Counted from the stretch's first letter, positions 1 to 13,692 are shown. The stretch: DNA of 64,000 nucleotides from Glandiceps talaboti (GCF_964340395.1 NC_135571.1:5092453-5156452); one strand, 5' to 3'. Translations and numbers: made by a program. Notes: generated from the sequence alone by a model not told the origin.

Positions 1-3000
1 CTCCAGCCAGTTAATTTCAACTGTAAATGCATTCAGCAGTGAAGTTATCAGTTTGTTCTCATAGTTTGTTCTCAGACCACAAAACAGGTTGGAGGTGTGT
101 TGAATAAATAGAGATTAGTTGAACTACAAAGAATGCACACTTCATGGGAAGGCCAGAACTTGAGGAGATATGTACAAGTTTGATATGAAATGACTTGCCC
201 CCAATGAGGGTGACGACATTTTTATGTCTAAATTCCAGACCTGCTTAAAATGATGAATTTACATGTACATGTAGGCACAGACTACAGATGAAACATTCCC
301 GATGTCAAGATTATAATTCCAATATAGGAACTGCATGATTATTCTCATAATTACTTACTTAGGGTTATATTAACCCCCACCCCCACCCCTATATACATAT
401 ATATACACATGAATATAAGTGTCTCGCTGGAGAGAACAGTGCTCGATGCAAATCTGAAGATCGCTCTCAGCGTGAAACTCTGAGTAATGACTTATTACAT
501 CCTTATTCTTTTGAATTAAGTCTATATATATCAAATTGTGTTTGCATATTATATATATATTTACTTTACCCTGCATAGAAAAAATTATTTTTTGCCATAT
601 GTACAATTTGTTATAATTAATTGAGCTTTTAATATATTTGTCAGTAAAATACATAAAACCAGTCTGTTAATTATCAGGTGAACAAATGAATTAGAAATAC
701 TTAACTGATTATTTATAAAATGTACATTTTAATATCTCTAATATTAATTATATAAATTAAAGGCAATCCAACTATGCTGAAAGACTATAAATACACCATC
801 AGGAATCATTAATATGTGACTTACAAAATCTCTTTTTTTCAAATAATTCTTCTCTGACCATGAACTTTGTAACCACTTGCTGGTGCTACTTTTAGTTGCC
901 TTTTATGTTTTAGGAATTATTCATTGATTATTAATACTTTCATATTATACAGTGTCGTTTAATATGATGGATTGCGCTTTTAATATTAAGCAATTACTTA
1001 AATTCATGTAATTTGCTAGAGGGTTGCCAATGGTCGAGTGTTTGAACCACTTTCCTCAATTACCACTGTGGTCAGGTTTTAAGCTCACCCACTCACAGTT
1101 TCATTAATTTGCCAACACTGTAAGTAAGGAGAGTTGTTAATTTTGAATCTACCAAACAACACAGGTTTTTACCGGGTATTCCGGTTTCCTGCTGTACTAA
1201 CATAAGCCCTCATCCTGTTATTGGGATTAGCAATTGCCTTTTGGATGGTTCGTGAATAAATAAATAAATAACTAATTAAATAAGTAATAGAAATATTATG
1301 TAGATAATTTATAATTTCATAATTTATTCATAACATATCATAATATTTGAATATACAAGCATTACAATGTTTACAAATGTAGTTCAATTTTCTGTTATGT
1401 GATGATTGACTAAGCCTGACAATTTATGTTACAAGTCAGTCCTGTTTTCTTCACATATGTTATCATTTTATATTCAACTATGCCTTTACAAGTCCTATTA
1501 TTTCTAATGACGACATCTCCAGTGTTCTCCCCACTATACAATAAGCACAGTACAAACACCGTCCTTGCCACCTAGTACACCATGCTTTGCAGGTTTCTAC
1601 TGTGCTTCAAAAGTGTTCTACCATTCTTGAGTTTTAGTAATCTTTGAATCACAATATTATAATAACACTTTAACATGAAGAGAAATGACTTATTGCAATC
1701 AATGTCCATGTGTGTATATGTTAAATATAAACATGTCAAGAGTATGTTCCAATGTTGAAGACACGCATATTATATGCAGACCGTTATGCAAATCAGTATG
1801 CAAATCAGTATGCAAATTACAATGTTACCTATTTGTAAATCATTATGCAAATGTACTGCCATCCTTACAATCTATTTTGGGGAGAACACTCATCACAGCC
1901 TCCAGTTACATGTATTTCATTTTCCTTACTGAAACACGTATGATAATGTAATATTATCCAATTGTCATGCAAGATGATGGATTGCACTTTTAAAAATTAA
2001 TCATTAAACAATTTCTCTAATTATTAGATATATACATAATTTATGGTGTTGTACTAACTCAAACAACATGCATACCTGTGTAGTGATCTGGAAAGCATAT
2101 CAACATTCCACACTTTTTACCGTGTTGACAAAAGATTAAGTGGTCTGTGACTCAAAAAGGGTCATCAATTGACAAGTAAACAGGTAATTCTGGTAACTAG
2201 AAGGACTGAACAGTTTCAAGTCAAGGTTTGGGATAATTTCCAACAAGTAGAAATGAACGAAAAGTAATGAAAAGTTACAATGTACTTTAATTGACAACAA
2301 AGTTATTACTCTGCTAATATACAGCTTGTATATATTTATGCAAATATATGTAAATTAGTATGCTAAAATAGCTATGCAAAGTAGCCACCATTTAAAAACT
2401 GTATGTATATAATGATGGTCATATCACAGGAATAAAATTATCATTTGTACATACACATGGTATATAGTAAAATTGTTGAAAATGACTACATGTAAGTTCT
2501 GAGTCCAAGTTATACACCTAAAATGTATACTATAAAATACTAGATAACATAACTATTGTGATTATAATTTATGGTCATTACTCATTTTAGCATTTTTCGT
2601 ATTTTCCAGTGAAACAGAAAAAAATTACTTTTTTGTGATAGTTTTCTAGTTCACAGTAACTTGAGTATTAGCATTTGCATGTTCCCGCAATAGCAGGAAT
2701 CGGTGGTGAAAAGGTTAAAGTACTGCATTTGTATTTCATATCAGTTTACCAGTTAGCTTTAGCTATCTAGTTTGAAAACATCATTCCAGCCAATATGTCA
2801 ATTCAGATGACCTTAATTGTCTCAGTCTATTTACCAGTTTGGAAATACAAAGACGACCAATCAAAGACTAACAAGTGACCCCACATGAATTAAACCTGCC
2901 AATCAAAAGACAGAATAGAGCTAGATTAAAAAGAACCCCTGATCACAATTACCAGCGTCTATACACCCATGCTGCGGGTTGCTATGGTACAAACTAAGCA

Positions 3001-3653
3001 CTATGCCAGAGTTATGTCTCTACAGTATAACACTGTTGTTAGAATTAATTGAACTGCTGTGCCCTAGAGTTAAAATGGTACAATATACACGGTATGGTAT
3101 GTACTGGATAGAGTAAAGGTCAGCGCAAAATGTCTTCAATTTCACAGACTAAAAGAAACGCCTCAAAAGTCGATTTCAAAATGTAAATTATTGACAGAGT
3201 TGTCCAAGTATTTATGTAGGTTAAATGACCCATAACCTCTCATTTTGTGTTTTTTCATATATTTTAATGTTCTCCTAGTCACGTATTGTTATTTAATGTA
3301 CGTTCAAACTCTACTTTAACAAAAGATTTTGTCTCCCCCATTTTTCTTCTTTTTTCTTCTCAGACTTGGGTACTGCTTGTAGGCAACTCTCTAAAGTAAC
3401 AAATTGTTGAAACAGTCCTTGCAATAGTTTTTAAAACAGATATTTTGTGCTAGGGTCATTTTCAGTGTCTGTATTTGACAATGTTTATTTTTATGTCAAA
3501 TATTTTTATTTTAATAATTTCAACTCTTTTTTGCTCAGTGATATGCCAATTAAACACATAGGGCTGATCCAAATCAACATAAAACAATTTTGACACGACC
3601 ATAGCTCAAATAATCTGTAAGTTTCACCAAGGAGGTAAACCTATTCAATTCTG

Positions 3654-3741
3654 AGGTCAAAGGTGAGTTTATTCAATCCTGAGGCAAAAGATGAGACTAA
3701 ACAATGAGGTCAAAGGTGAATCTAGTAGAGGTCACAGGTCA
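3654..3741 (+). promoter_or_regulatory. cluster of three DR1 (AGGTCA-N-AGGTCA-like) motifs
   Basis: Two copies of AGGTCAAAGGTGA (3654-3666, 3707-3719) and one perfect AGGTCACAGGTCA (3729-3741) lie within 90 bp. A fourth, degenerate copy lies near 3682. Direct repeats of AGGTCA with one base between are the binding form used by RXR, HNF4, COUP-TF and PPAR type nuclear receptors. The copies share flanking words (GAGGTC...GGTGA) and so probably arose by tandem duplication, which weakens the case for a selected enhancer. Function is inferred from motif only. Confidence 0.4.
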
Positions 3742-4754
3742 GACTCAAGTGTTAAGTTGCAAAGCTAATAGAATCAGGGGGTCTTGAAGTACATTATGCG
3801 ACAGGTGTTTTGGACTTGATACGGCATCGACTCTGAAGCACATTAATTTTGTTTCTTTAATGTTCATTAATATTGTAACAAAACTACTTAGATTAGCAAT
3901 ATTGTAATATGAACTACCATGATATACTATGCTTCAATAAACACACACAAATAATTTCTACTTCATATTAAAATGATTAGAATATGTATAAGTAATATTC
4001 TTCGATTGGAATTAATATAAGTACATGTAATATTATAATGTGACTGCCATGACAAACTATATGCTTCAATAAACACCCACAAAATTATCCCACTTCAATT
4101 TGTACAAATTAAAATTTCGTTACTCACTCATTGAAAATCATGTAGCTCAATTCAGCCTGCAAGCTGTTTTTATTCAAATATTTATTTTTAGTTACTTAAT
4201 TCATTCATGATATTTGTTTCCTGATAACATGCTTAACTTGTATTACATTCACTTTCATAAAATGGTATTTGGGATAGAAATTCTGACATACACTGCATAT
4301 AATTTGGGAGGAGCAGAGATAGCTATGGAATGAGGGAGACTCCCATAGTTTAGATCAAAATTCAGTGAAACAGGTTGCCTGGAGTCACATGCTACAAAAT
4401 GAAATGTAAACTCAAAGGCTATTTCATTTCCTTATGTAAACACTCATAACCATCCTAGAGCCCATGTAAAACAACATTACATTTCGTGTCCTAGGCTGTA
4501 GAACATGACAGCCTGGAATCCATGTTTTCCTGACATACACTGCTGAGAATAGGAAAACCCAGAATCTACCGTATACTAACTATAAATGGCATTTCATTTC
4601 CTTTATACTATAGTACCGGAATACCTTTCAGTCCAACAAGCTATTTCATTTCCATGCATAATATGACGAACTGCTAGCATGGATTCTAGATGACGAGTTC
4701 ATTCAAGGGACACAAGCTGGTTTTATACACTTTGAGGTGTAAATTTTGCTACAT

Positions 4755-5051
4755 AAAGGGACACACTACTCCAGGAAATAAAGGCATTTTTTAAACTTTG
4801 GGTTCTGTACAGTCTTTTCATGGTTTCACATCCCGTAAGTAGACTGACAGATCAGCTGTTGTTGGTACGATCTATCTCCCTTTCCTCAGCCTCCCCTAAT
4901 ATAATAAGCATGGCTTGATGACATCATTACAATCTAATCACGTAAGGTTGTTCTTTGCAATTGACTGAAATTTATGTGTAATCATGAACTGACTCTTCAG
5001 GCTTCAAAGTTTCTGAAAATACCTTTATTTCCAGAAGTGGCATTCTCCTTT
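4755..5051. mobile_element. MITE-like inverted-repeat element, copy 1
   Basis: The left end reads AAAGGGACACACTACTCCAGG. The right end, reverse complemented, reads AAAGGAGAATGCCACTTCTGG followed by a matching AAATAAAGGNATTTT block, so about 40 bp of imperfect terminal inverted repeat flanks 297 bp with no coding capacity. A second copy with the same ends sits at 51516-51971 inside the large transposon. No clear target duplication was found, so the superfamily is not assigned. Confidence 0.55.
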
Positions 5052-5335
5052 AAAGGTACTCACAGTATTCTATATACTGAAGCATACTTTAACCATCAAT
5101 TGCAATTGACTGAACCACAGACAAGAATTTCTTCCTCTTCTGTGACTAAACTCAAACCTGGTATTAGATATAATTTATAAACGATCCGATGACGTAAATT
5201 ATCATGTATAATGAAATACCTACGATGCAAATCAACTATTCAAACAATTCAAAAAAGACAATTGTAATGTCATAGAAGACATGCATTGACATTAATATTA
5301 TACTAGAATAGTTTCAATCAAATTATGAACTATTT
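5052..5335 (+). repeat. dispersed repeat family A, copy 1
   Basis: This segment is alignable by eye to 33730-34010 (same strand) and to 22150-22490 (opposite strand). Shared words are the AGTATTCTA block, the AATTGACTGAAC block, CTGGTATTAG, and the GATCCGATGACGTAA block, in the same order in all three. It has no coding capacity; it is likely a non-autonomous interspersed element. Confidence 0.6.
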
Positions 5336-8300
5336 TCACTTTAGTGAAAATAAAAAAATTATATTAAACTAAGCTAGTGCCACTTTAATATATAAAAAAT
5401 GAATATCTTAATATTATTAAATGATCTTTTCATTCACTTATATGAATTACTTTATTTTTACATTATATTTGCATACTTGCCCTTTTCTTTTTATATAGTC
5501 ATTAGCTATTAATGTTTTGTCTGGTGCCATAGATCAATTTTCACATTTTTGTGTAATGTATATCTTATCATAAAACACTGCATGGACATTCCAACTTAAC
5601 TAAAGGCATGTGGAATTCTCAAACAGAGTGAATCAATATGTAAAACCTACATCAACATATTATGGGCTATTTATATCTAATCTAACCATAACTATCAATA
5701 TCTTATATGGTTTGTTTGTTTGTTGAATAAGCAAACTAAAACTTTGTACACCTCCACAGTAATTTACATAATGTCTTAGATATGAAGCTGTTGATGTAAT
5801 TACTGGTACACAAACTAGACAGGTTAACCACAATACCAGTGTAATTCATCTTGTGTTGTGAAATATAGGTGTCTGTAAAACATGTCTAATAATTTAAATC
5901 ACATAATCGGCCATGTTGTAAATGGCGTCCACAGGGAATGCCACTATTGTCTGGCGATCAAAGTCCAATTGTACATGTATGTGTATACTCATTTCAACAT
6001 AATAGTTCACAGCGTGGGTTGGTTTTTTTTGTTAAAGTCGCACAATTTACCTGAATTTCTGAGACAGTTTACAACAGATCCTCCACTGTAATCATTGTAC
6101 AGCAGCTTGGGAATGTAGTTGTCAACATTTTAGTAAATACCCCTCCCCCTCCCCTGGGGGTATCTCCAGTTCTGATATCTTAATCGCCAAAATATATTAG
6201 CCTGTATTATTATAATTAGACTGTTTATCATAAGACCAGTAAGTAGGTAAAATGTACCTGAGTTCCCTAGTCACTTTACCAGGGTTACTGGTTATGTCTA
6301 AGAGTGGAAAGTAGGTAAAATCTATCCGAGTTTCTCAAATCATTCTATAAGTTTAACTGTGTATTCCACCAAAATTGGGATAAGGTACGGGAAACTATGC
6401 ATGCCAGAATTTTTGTCCCAAGGGTTGCAAACAAAAACGGTTTGAAGTTTCTTTTCTGAACATTTCTCAACAGTGACAATATATGCACAGAGTACAAAGA
6501 CCCTGTGTTATATTTTTCTGCCTAATTAACTTACTATTTAATTAATTCATTGTTTAATTAGATTACTATTTAATTAAATATCCAATTAGACCATGTCATG
6601 TATAGAAGGACAGCAATGGTGGCATTGTCTCAAATTAATTACCAATTACTGTTGCTTTTAATTAGATGTGTGTTATTTTAATTAAATTATACATTCATGA
6701 ATTGCACAAGCTTTTAGTTGAATCATAAAATGGACGTATCCATGGTAACATAAAGTCATCAGTTTGACACAATTAATTGTAGTGGTTCTATTGTATTTGA
6801 ATCAAATTTCTTAAAAATGCCCACTGAGGTGCAAAGCTAGTTACAATATTTCTTAAAATATGTTTTTGTCGTCTTTACTCATTACTCACATTTCATTTCA
6901 ATCAAACTATTTAAAAAAACCTCTAGGGTGAAAAAGTGGTCAAAGACATTTTTGTAGTCAATTACTGTTGCAACTGTAATTATCAACACTCAGTTTACAT
7001 TTTCGAGGTCTTCTTTTCATTTCCTTATACACTGTAGCATTACAAATTCCTTTATAACAAAATTTTATTGAAAACTGCCATGTGTATTGTAAACAATACT
7101 TGGCTGCACTCTAGTGTGATTGAAATTATTAACACTTTTTTTTGTAATATTTTTTTTCATTTATATAATTTTTTCACTTCAGTCAGACTTCAGACTTAGG
7201 AAATAACTGAGCATTATTTTTGTGTCCCAAAATTTAATTACTATTAAAAGGCCACAGTCTATTATATTATGCTCATTTTATTTTTATGTTAACTAGTAAA
7301 TAGAACAATAAAATTAGAGAAAGGAAAAAAGAAATTATGTGTCCACCTGCTGTTCATTATATAGCAGGTGTTGATAGCAAGTCAGTAAAAATCCCCAAAG
7401 GCGTACATTGTATTTCGTTTCATACAGACATTACCATTGTACTGTGTACTTCTACACAAGGTTGGTTTGTATACAGCTACTATTTAGTTGAAAGCTGCAT
7501 TGAAAGTAAAACTATTGTATAGCACAGAAAAGAACACCTTGTAGGCATATACTTTTCGTGTCACAGATTGAAGGAATGTTTTTGTACACACATAATAAAT
7601 ACTATGGTGCAGCAAAATTCAGAACCCTTTTCATTTTTTGATAATCTGTTTTATGAAAGTCAAAAGGCAGTTGTTTGGTTTCTGGCGAATGTGTCGGTAT
7701 GTAATGAATTGATGCATGACTGGAGACAGGCAAGCCACTTTCTCGCTTTTCTTTTTTTTTTTATAAATTCACGTTTTTCTAAATTTTTTGAAAATTTTAT
7801 TGCTATTTTAGAGCAGAATCATACATAGAGTTCTACTGTATAAATGAACTTCAAAAATTTTGTCTAAAAGTTACCAAATTTTTAAAAATGTCATAATATT
7901 GTGTCTGAAAATTTGGCATGATTGGAAACAGTCACCGTCGCTACATACATTATATATTAATTTTGAACACTGAAATCAATATTTGAAATTCAATTCTTAC
8001 ATAACAATGTTTTTTCAAGATATATTTCTGAGATGTATAGTTTCTATTTTGTGCACTCCTGGTACCTAATGTTTTATGTGATATTTTATTTTTGTGAAAA
8101 TGAAGTAAAGTTTTGTATTATTTTTTTTTGAGACTTAAAAAAATAATACTAAGAGAGAAATGTCACATTTATGATTTGCTCAATAACACCTTTTCACCAT
8201 CGATGGGGTCAAACATGACATTTTACAAGAGTTGAAATGAATGCAAATGATATCTGAATAATTCTACTGAATCCAGTCTCCAGTTTTAAGGGAAAAATAC

Positions 8301-8356
8301 CCTGAAAATTATTACACATTATGTTAATTCTTACTGAGGTTAACATGTTATCTTAC

Positions 8357-8519
8357 CTCTTGTGAGAGGTGTTCGTCTCCCATCACGTGATCGACCAGCT
8401 GTTGAAGGTCTTACATTCGGACCACTGGTTTTCAAAATCTGTTTTGGTGTAAACACGACACCCGATGTGTTTGGTCGTAGACTCATCGGATCTTGAGTCA
8501 GCTTCAAAACTTGCGTCAT
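8357..8519 (-). CDS. first coding exon of an unrecognised gene (continues to the left)
   Basis: Reading leftward, an ATG at 8519 opens 54 codons that end at a good donor (AGAG|GTAAGA, exon end 8357). A matching acceptor (TTTTACCAG) lies just upstream of the ATG, giving an exon of 8357-8544 with a short 5' UTR. The peptide begins MTQVLKLTQDPMSLRPNTSG and is rich in Ser, Thr, Pro and Arg, as in a disordered N-terminus. Base composition is clearly higher in G+C than the surroundings. I do not recognise the family and could not find the next exon, so the rest may lie far into the left region or outside the window. Confidence 0.5.
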
Positions 8520-8544
8520 TTTTCCCTCCTTAAATACAAACCAC

Positions 8545-10690
8545 CTGGTAAAAACTAAAACTCTGACCTCTAAAAACAAAACAAAACAAAAATATTTTAC
8601 AATTAGCGCGATTTTTTTAGAAACAAAACAAACAAGATCATAACAAAAACATATCCCTTTCTTTCAAAACAATTAATTTATTTTTGAATAGATGATTTAT
8701 ACCTAAATAAAGACACGTCTTAACAAAAATATTGTGAGTAATTCTCACCCCTACCCAGCTTTTTTCCTATTTTTATAATGTTCAGAAGTTTCGAGTAATA
8801 AATGTTATTAGACTATATGTACAGTCGTGAAACTTTACGATACATATAAATAATATTATTATGGTATATACTTTCGGTGGTTTCCACATTAATTTACAGT
8901 AAACTAACGCAATATATATTTATTTTATTAATCAAGGCCCCGTTTAATAACGGCATATTGAAACAAATGTCGGATCATTGTGTAGAAACCCCGTTAACAA
9001 CGACACTATTAAAAGTTCTGGTCTAGTTTTGGACCATCGATAGATCAACTTCCTATATTATATTTGGGTAGACATTCGGAAGCACTTCATCTAAATCGTT
9101 CAAGTTTACGAACTTCCTTGGTGACCTCACGGAGGACAACACAAAGGTAACATTTAGAAGGTCAAATGTTCTCAAGAAAAGGCAAAAAAGTCAACAAAAT
9201 CGTCGTCTTTCTGTGATCGACACGCTTCATTGCTACCGGTGTCATTTTCATAACGTGGACGTATGCATACGTGCATACAGTCAATGCCTAGCGCTGTTGA
9301 CCGACGACCATCACTCGACATAATCTTACCTTTTCACCAAAACGCCGCTTCGATTCTCCTAAAGCGTCAAGGGAAAGAGTCTTCAATATCTAAGCTCCTT
9401 GAACGTCTATTCTTGTTTGTATTATTAGCGTAGTTTATGTGTGATCAACAGTCTTGGACAGTAGCAACATGACTGGGCGGCCATTACACACCTGTACCGT
9501 GTTGCTAAGAACGCATCGCGACCACCGACTTGTTGCCAGTTTCCGAATCACGTGACCCGATTGCATAAATAATGAGCAGTAACTCCCGTGTTCGTTGCTA
9601 TTTACCTAATTTGCATAATCGATTGCTCTCTTGTTGCTGTGTCATTTGTTTACTTCGGCGACATCAGTAAACAGAATAAACAAAAGTGTATCATGTCGAC
9701 GTATTTCAATAAAGAAAAGAACATTATCTCGTTACGTACCATTCATAAATTGGACACCATTCTCCGAGCGAATTCTCACAATCGCTCTCGCCACGCACCT
9801 GCACCTCTTCACGGTACCTTGCGCAGTACAGATTTGACGATCACGCCCACTGTTAGCTGTGTACACCCATGAGCACTTTTGTCACATAAGTTATTTCAAA
9901 ACTAATACAAATAAACTTAATATTTTCCGTTAAATGATATTTCATGGTAGGCTTCTTCGATCAAAAGTATCTTTCATTGTATTAGTTTATAAGTTCAGAT
10001 TTTCGTATTTTTCAGTTTACATTTTCAAAATTACCTTTAGCAATATTAGTGAGCCATATTTCAAATCTAGGGAATTATATTTTGATGTCTTTTTTCTTTC
10101 ACTCTTTCCCGTTTTCTTTCAAATTTCCTTTCCTTTCCTTTTGATGTTGTCATGACGATGCCCCGGGTACAACTACTAGTTGAAGCTATCCACAAAATCA
10201 ATTTCGGAACTTGATAAAATTATGTGTATTTATCCAAACAAGGGCAGCTTGAATTTGCGACATTAAAATACAAAAAAAAATCCCGGGTTCTAAGTTTCTC
10301 TTTATCAATGCCGTTCACCTCCGACGAATCTTGAACCGATGAACACTTTTATTACGTATACACGCAAAAAAAAACTGTGTGAAGTACGTACTAGTAATTA
10401 AAATGCTTTCTATGGGAGTATCCCCCCCCCACCCCGGGGGAGTAAATGTAACTAGAATTATACTAGGCCTCATCGAACACAATCAATACAACCTTCAATG
10501 AAGTTGGTTTCAGTGTGTAGCTGCAATATGCCAATAATTGTAGCTTCAGTTTTGGATTTTGAGTTTTAATCTTTTGCATAATATTAATGAGCTTTTAAAT
10601 AACTTTTATAAAAACAAAAGAAAAACTTGTGACTATTTAAAAAATAAGGCTACAATTATTGTCACTGAAATATGTAAGTACTGAGGTATG
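8545..10690. other. 5' region of the 8.36-kb gene and intergenic DNA
   Basis: No coding exon is supported. The part between about 9.0 and 9.6 kb is richer in CpG than its neighbours and may hold the promoter and an untranslated first exon of the minus-strand gene whose first coding exon ends at 8357. The plus-strand open frames at 9588-9872 lack splice sites and similarity and are not called. Confidence 0.4.
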
Positions 10691-11104
10691 GTGTAAGAGT
10701 AATCACGTTTAGACATCGACAGAAAGTTTTAATGACTTAAAAGTAATGACATCAGAGGCAACAAAATGTCAAAATATACCAATTTTATTTTTTATCCTCA
10801 TGATTAAATTTACTTGGAAAAGTTCACCATTATTAAAAACCCAAATCATGAGTACCTCTTGCCCAAATAAAACCACAAGTTCGTATACATAACCAAAATA
10901 CCTCCACTCCACCCTACACCCCACCCCCACCCCATCCCACTTATTCTCGTAGTAATAACTGACGCCATTCCTACCAAAATAGATACAAATAGCAAATATA
11001 CATATAAAAGTACGAAACAATTGAATGTTTGGAATAGATGTTTGCTTTATGTTAAGTATGGCGCTCTAAATATGTTAAGTATGGGTGTTATACCCTAACA
11101 TATA

Positions 11105-11240
11105 AATAAGCTAAAATTCCCATAGGTGTTGCTGGCTTAGCAGGGTGGATACATCGTACACTGAAAAAAATTTACTTGGAAAAATTTGTTTCGGAACGGG
11201 TTCGCGCCCGGTCCACGTTCCACCCGCGCAGTCCAGCTTT
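11105..11240 (+). repeat. tRNA-like (pol III box A/box B) unit, SINE-like, copy 1
   Basis: TGGCTTAGCAGG at 11133-11144 fits the box A consensus TRGCNNAGYNGG exactly. GGTTCGCGCCC at 11199-11209 fits box B (GGTTCGANNCC) with one mismatch. Spacing is about 55 bp between boxes. The sequence around the boxes does not fold into a normal tRNA cloverleaf, so a tRNA-derived SINE head is more likely than a tRNA gene. The same unit recurs at 12440-12575. Confidence 0.45.
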
Positions 11241-12206
11241 TTCCTCTCGCCGTTAAATGAAATTCAACATTGATTGGAGTTATTGTTTACTGCTCTAGCA
11301 ATTTCAATAACGTTTTTGTCTCGTTTGACAGGTTACATTTCGGGGAACAAGGTCATAATCATGCACTTCAATGTGTAGGTATAGAGGGCGCTAGTCTTGT
11401 AAAATGCTCAGAAGTTAGTCTTAGAAACACGAGAAATAATAGAGCTTGGATGAACAATCGTAAAGCCTAGCTAAAGTCAATTTTTTTATGATCAGTTGCA
11501 TTCTCTGTAGTTGGACTGATATTCGTTTATTCAACAAACTCATAAAATTAACTTCAAATTGTAAAACCCAAAAAGTCGAGTATTTCTGAAATACGTCCCC
11601 TTCACATGCAAATACTAGCTTGCTTTTGACGGTATGTTATTTATGCACATAGGGCACCCAAGTTTAATTTATTGCGTGAAAGGCCACAGGTCGACCCAAA
11701 GAACATATATACAAAACTTGTTAAACAAAAAAGAATAAATACATAAGGTGAAGACTTTGTTTATACATTTTTAGAAAAGACGAAGAAATTAAATTTAATA
11801 ACAGAAAGTTTTATCAATTTAATAAGATTTCACGAAGCAAAAATGTCAAATATACGAATTTATGTGTTATCGCCAAGATAAGGAAAAGTTCACATCATAA
11901 AAACACGATGTATGAGTGCTTTTTGATACACGCAATATATATTGTCCTGTTTATAAACCAATGCGCAAATTAAAACACCACCACTACCCCTGAAGTGATG
12001 ACTAACACATCCAGACCCTTCACAGCCTTCCTGCAAAAATAATTACAGGTCATGCATATTAATAAAGAAATAATATATACATTTGTCATATAGCTTGAAG
12101 ATGGTGTGCTAAACACATCGAACAGTCCCTTATTGGTATTTTACTTTGGATCCATGGAATTGGAAGTAACGCCGACTTCGAACACTATTACCTGTTCAAA
12201 AGCCAT

Positions 12207-12281
12207 ATATATATATACATATATATATGTATATATATATATTTGTGTGTGTCAAAATATACAACACACACACACACACAT

Positions 12282-12332
<51 letters not shown>

Positions 12333-12350
12333 TACACGCACACATACACA
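12207..12350. repeat. microsatellite: TA/TATACA, CA and CAGA tracts
   Basis: Consecutive tracts of TATATACA-like, CA and CAGA units. No gene. Confidence 0.9.
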
Positions 12351-12439
12351 CAGATTTATCTTTGTGAATACATGCGCTACATACCGGTGCTTATAATGAC
12401 GTAAATATGTCAAGTACGCGTGTACTTCCCTTACCTATA

Positions 12440-12575
12440 AATACGCTAAAATTCACTTGGCTAGTGCTGGCTTAGCAGGGTGGATACTTCGTACACTTAC
12501 TGAACAAATTCCTGTTAGAATTTACTTCGGAACGGGTTCGCGCCCGGTCTATGTTCCACCCGCGCAGTCCAGCTT
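12440..12575 (+). repeat. tRNA-like (pol III box A/box B) unit, SINE-like, copy 2
   Basis: Box A TGGCTTAGCAGG is at 12468-12479 and box B GGTTCGCGCCC at 12535-12545, identical to copy 1 although the sequence between has drifted and differs in length by about 1 bp. Both boxes are retained while the flanks vary, as expected for a pol III element or for a duplicated block with constraint on the boxes. The 67-residue open frame across it is considered incidental. Confidence 0.45.
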
Positions 12576-13692
12576 TTTCCTCTCCCCTATCGATGAAATT
12601 CAACACTGCTCGGAGCTATCGTTTACTGCTGTTGCAATTTCAGTGGAAAGTTTTGTTTAATAACAATGTATATAGTCCTCTTTTGACGGGTTACATTTCG
12701 GGGACAGCAGCTTGTAGAAGGTCATTCGTGCAAGTGCTTCTCTGAACACAAATGTAACTATAGAGGGCGCTAATCCTTGTCACGCTCGCTCGTTTGAGGG
12801 TAGGTTTGCACGTTTGAGCGAGGGTATATAAATAATGTGGTAGGTTATCCAACCCAGGTCGAATGATTTTTTATCATTTGCCTGATTTTTATGTACTTTT
12901 GTGCCAACATTAGTATGATCACCCCGGCCTCTTTTCCACCTTCATCACTTTTTAGACGGTTTAGAAAGTGTGCATGCATTGATACATGAATTGTTAATCC
13001 AAAGACAACTTTGGAATTATTTACCCAATTGACACAGTTGCAGTGACGTCTTTGAATACTGATTGTGGTACCATGATAAATAGACTGTATATGACGTCAT
13101 CGGTCCTTGCTTATCAGTGAGATTAGAGAGCGCCCACAACGGCTGATCTGTCAGTTTACATGATGAGAGTAGAAGTCTGAGAAAATCCAGTATATTACAT
13201 AAGCGAAAACAACGGGGGGGGGGGGGGAACAAAGGGAGAGGGAACAACAATGGACCTTTCCGAATTGATGCGAGGGTGCTAGAATACTAGGATTAGTCTG
13301 GATGCCACGTCTAGTCAAAGTCCACCAATCAGCACAAAAAATTAGTTCATCCAATCAGTGAACCCCAACTGTTACAGTGACGTACACACTGAAGTAGCAT
13401 CTTGAGCTGACAAACATACCATATTTGGACATTACATAACTGACCCAATAAACACTAACTTTATGAGGGGCTGTGTTATTGGTTAGAATTTTGTGATTGA
13501 TTAACAACGACATGATGTTAATGACTGTGTGGGTGGCTGTGGATGAATTTTAAATTTCATCACAAACATCTCAGGACTTCTAGAGTAACAACTTTGACTA
13601 TCTATTTTGTGCATGGAGGTGGTAAATGGTAAAGATACTGTATAGGAACTAGACTAGTTTAGGATTGGCAGCTTAAACTAGGGTCGGTTGGG

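Larger units (their letters stand above)
1..8356. other. AT-rich non-coding region, no gene seen
   Basis: I see no convincing coding exon here on either strand; the open frames are short, AT-driven and lack splice-site support. The stretch lies downstream of the minus-strand exon at 8357-8519, so some of it is probably intron of that gene. It holds a cluster of four ATGCAAAT octamers (1786-1852), a cluster of DR1 motifs (3654-3741), a small inverted-repeat element (4755-5051) and one copy of a dispersed repeat (about 5052-5335). Confidence 0.6.
10700..12790. repeat. diverged tandem duplication of about 1.1-1.3 kb
   Basis: The block from about 10.7 to 11.47 kb is repeated with substitutions and indels from about 11.75 to 12.79 kb. 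Matching landmarks include the ACAGAAAGTTTTA block (10720 and 11805), the CTAAAATTC block, the box A and box B unit, the TTACATTTCGGGGA block and the TATAGAGGGCGCTA block. Copies are roughly 75-85% alike by eye. A microsatellite (about 12207-12345) lies in the second copy only. Confidence 0.6.

Noticed and set aside
9588-9872. Plus-strand frames of 94 and 68 residues
   Set aside because: Overlapping frames without splice support or similarity, in a CpG-richer region that explains the lack of stops.
11133-11209. tRNA gene
   Set aside because: Box A and box B fit, but no acceptor stem or anticodon arm can be drawn, and the A-to-B interval drifts between copies.
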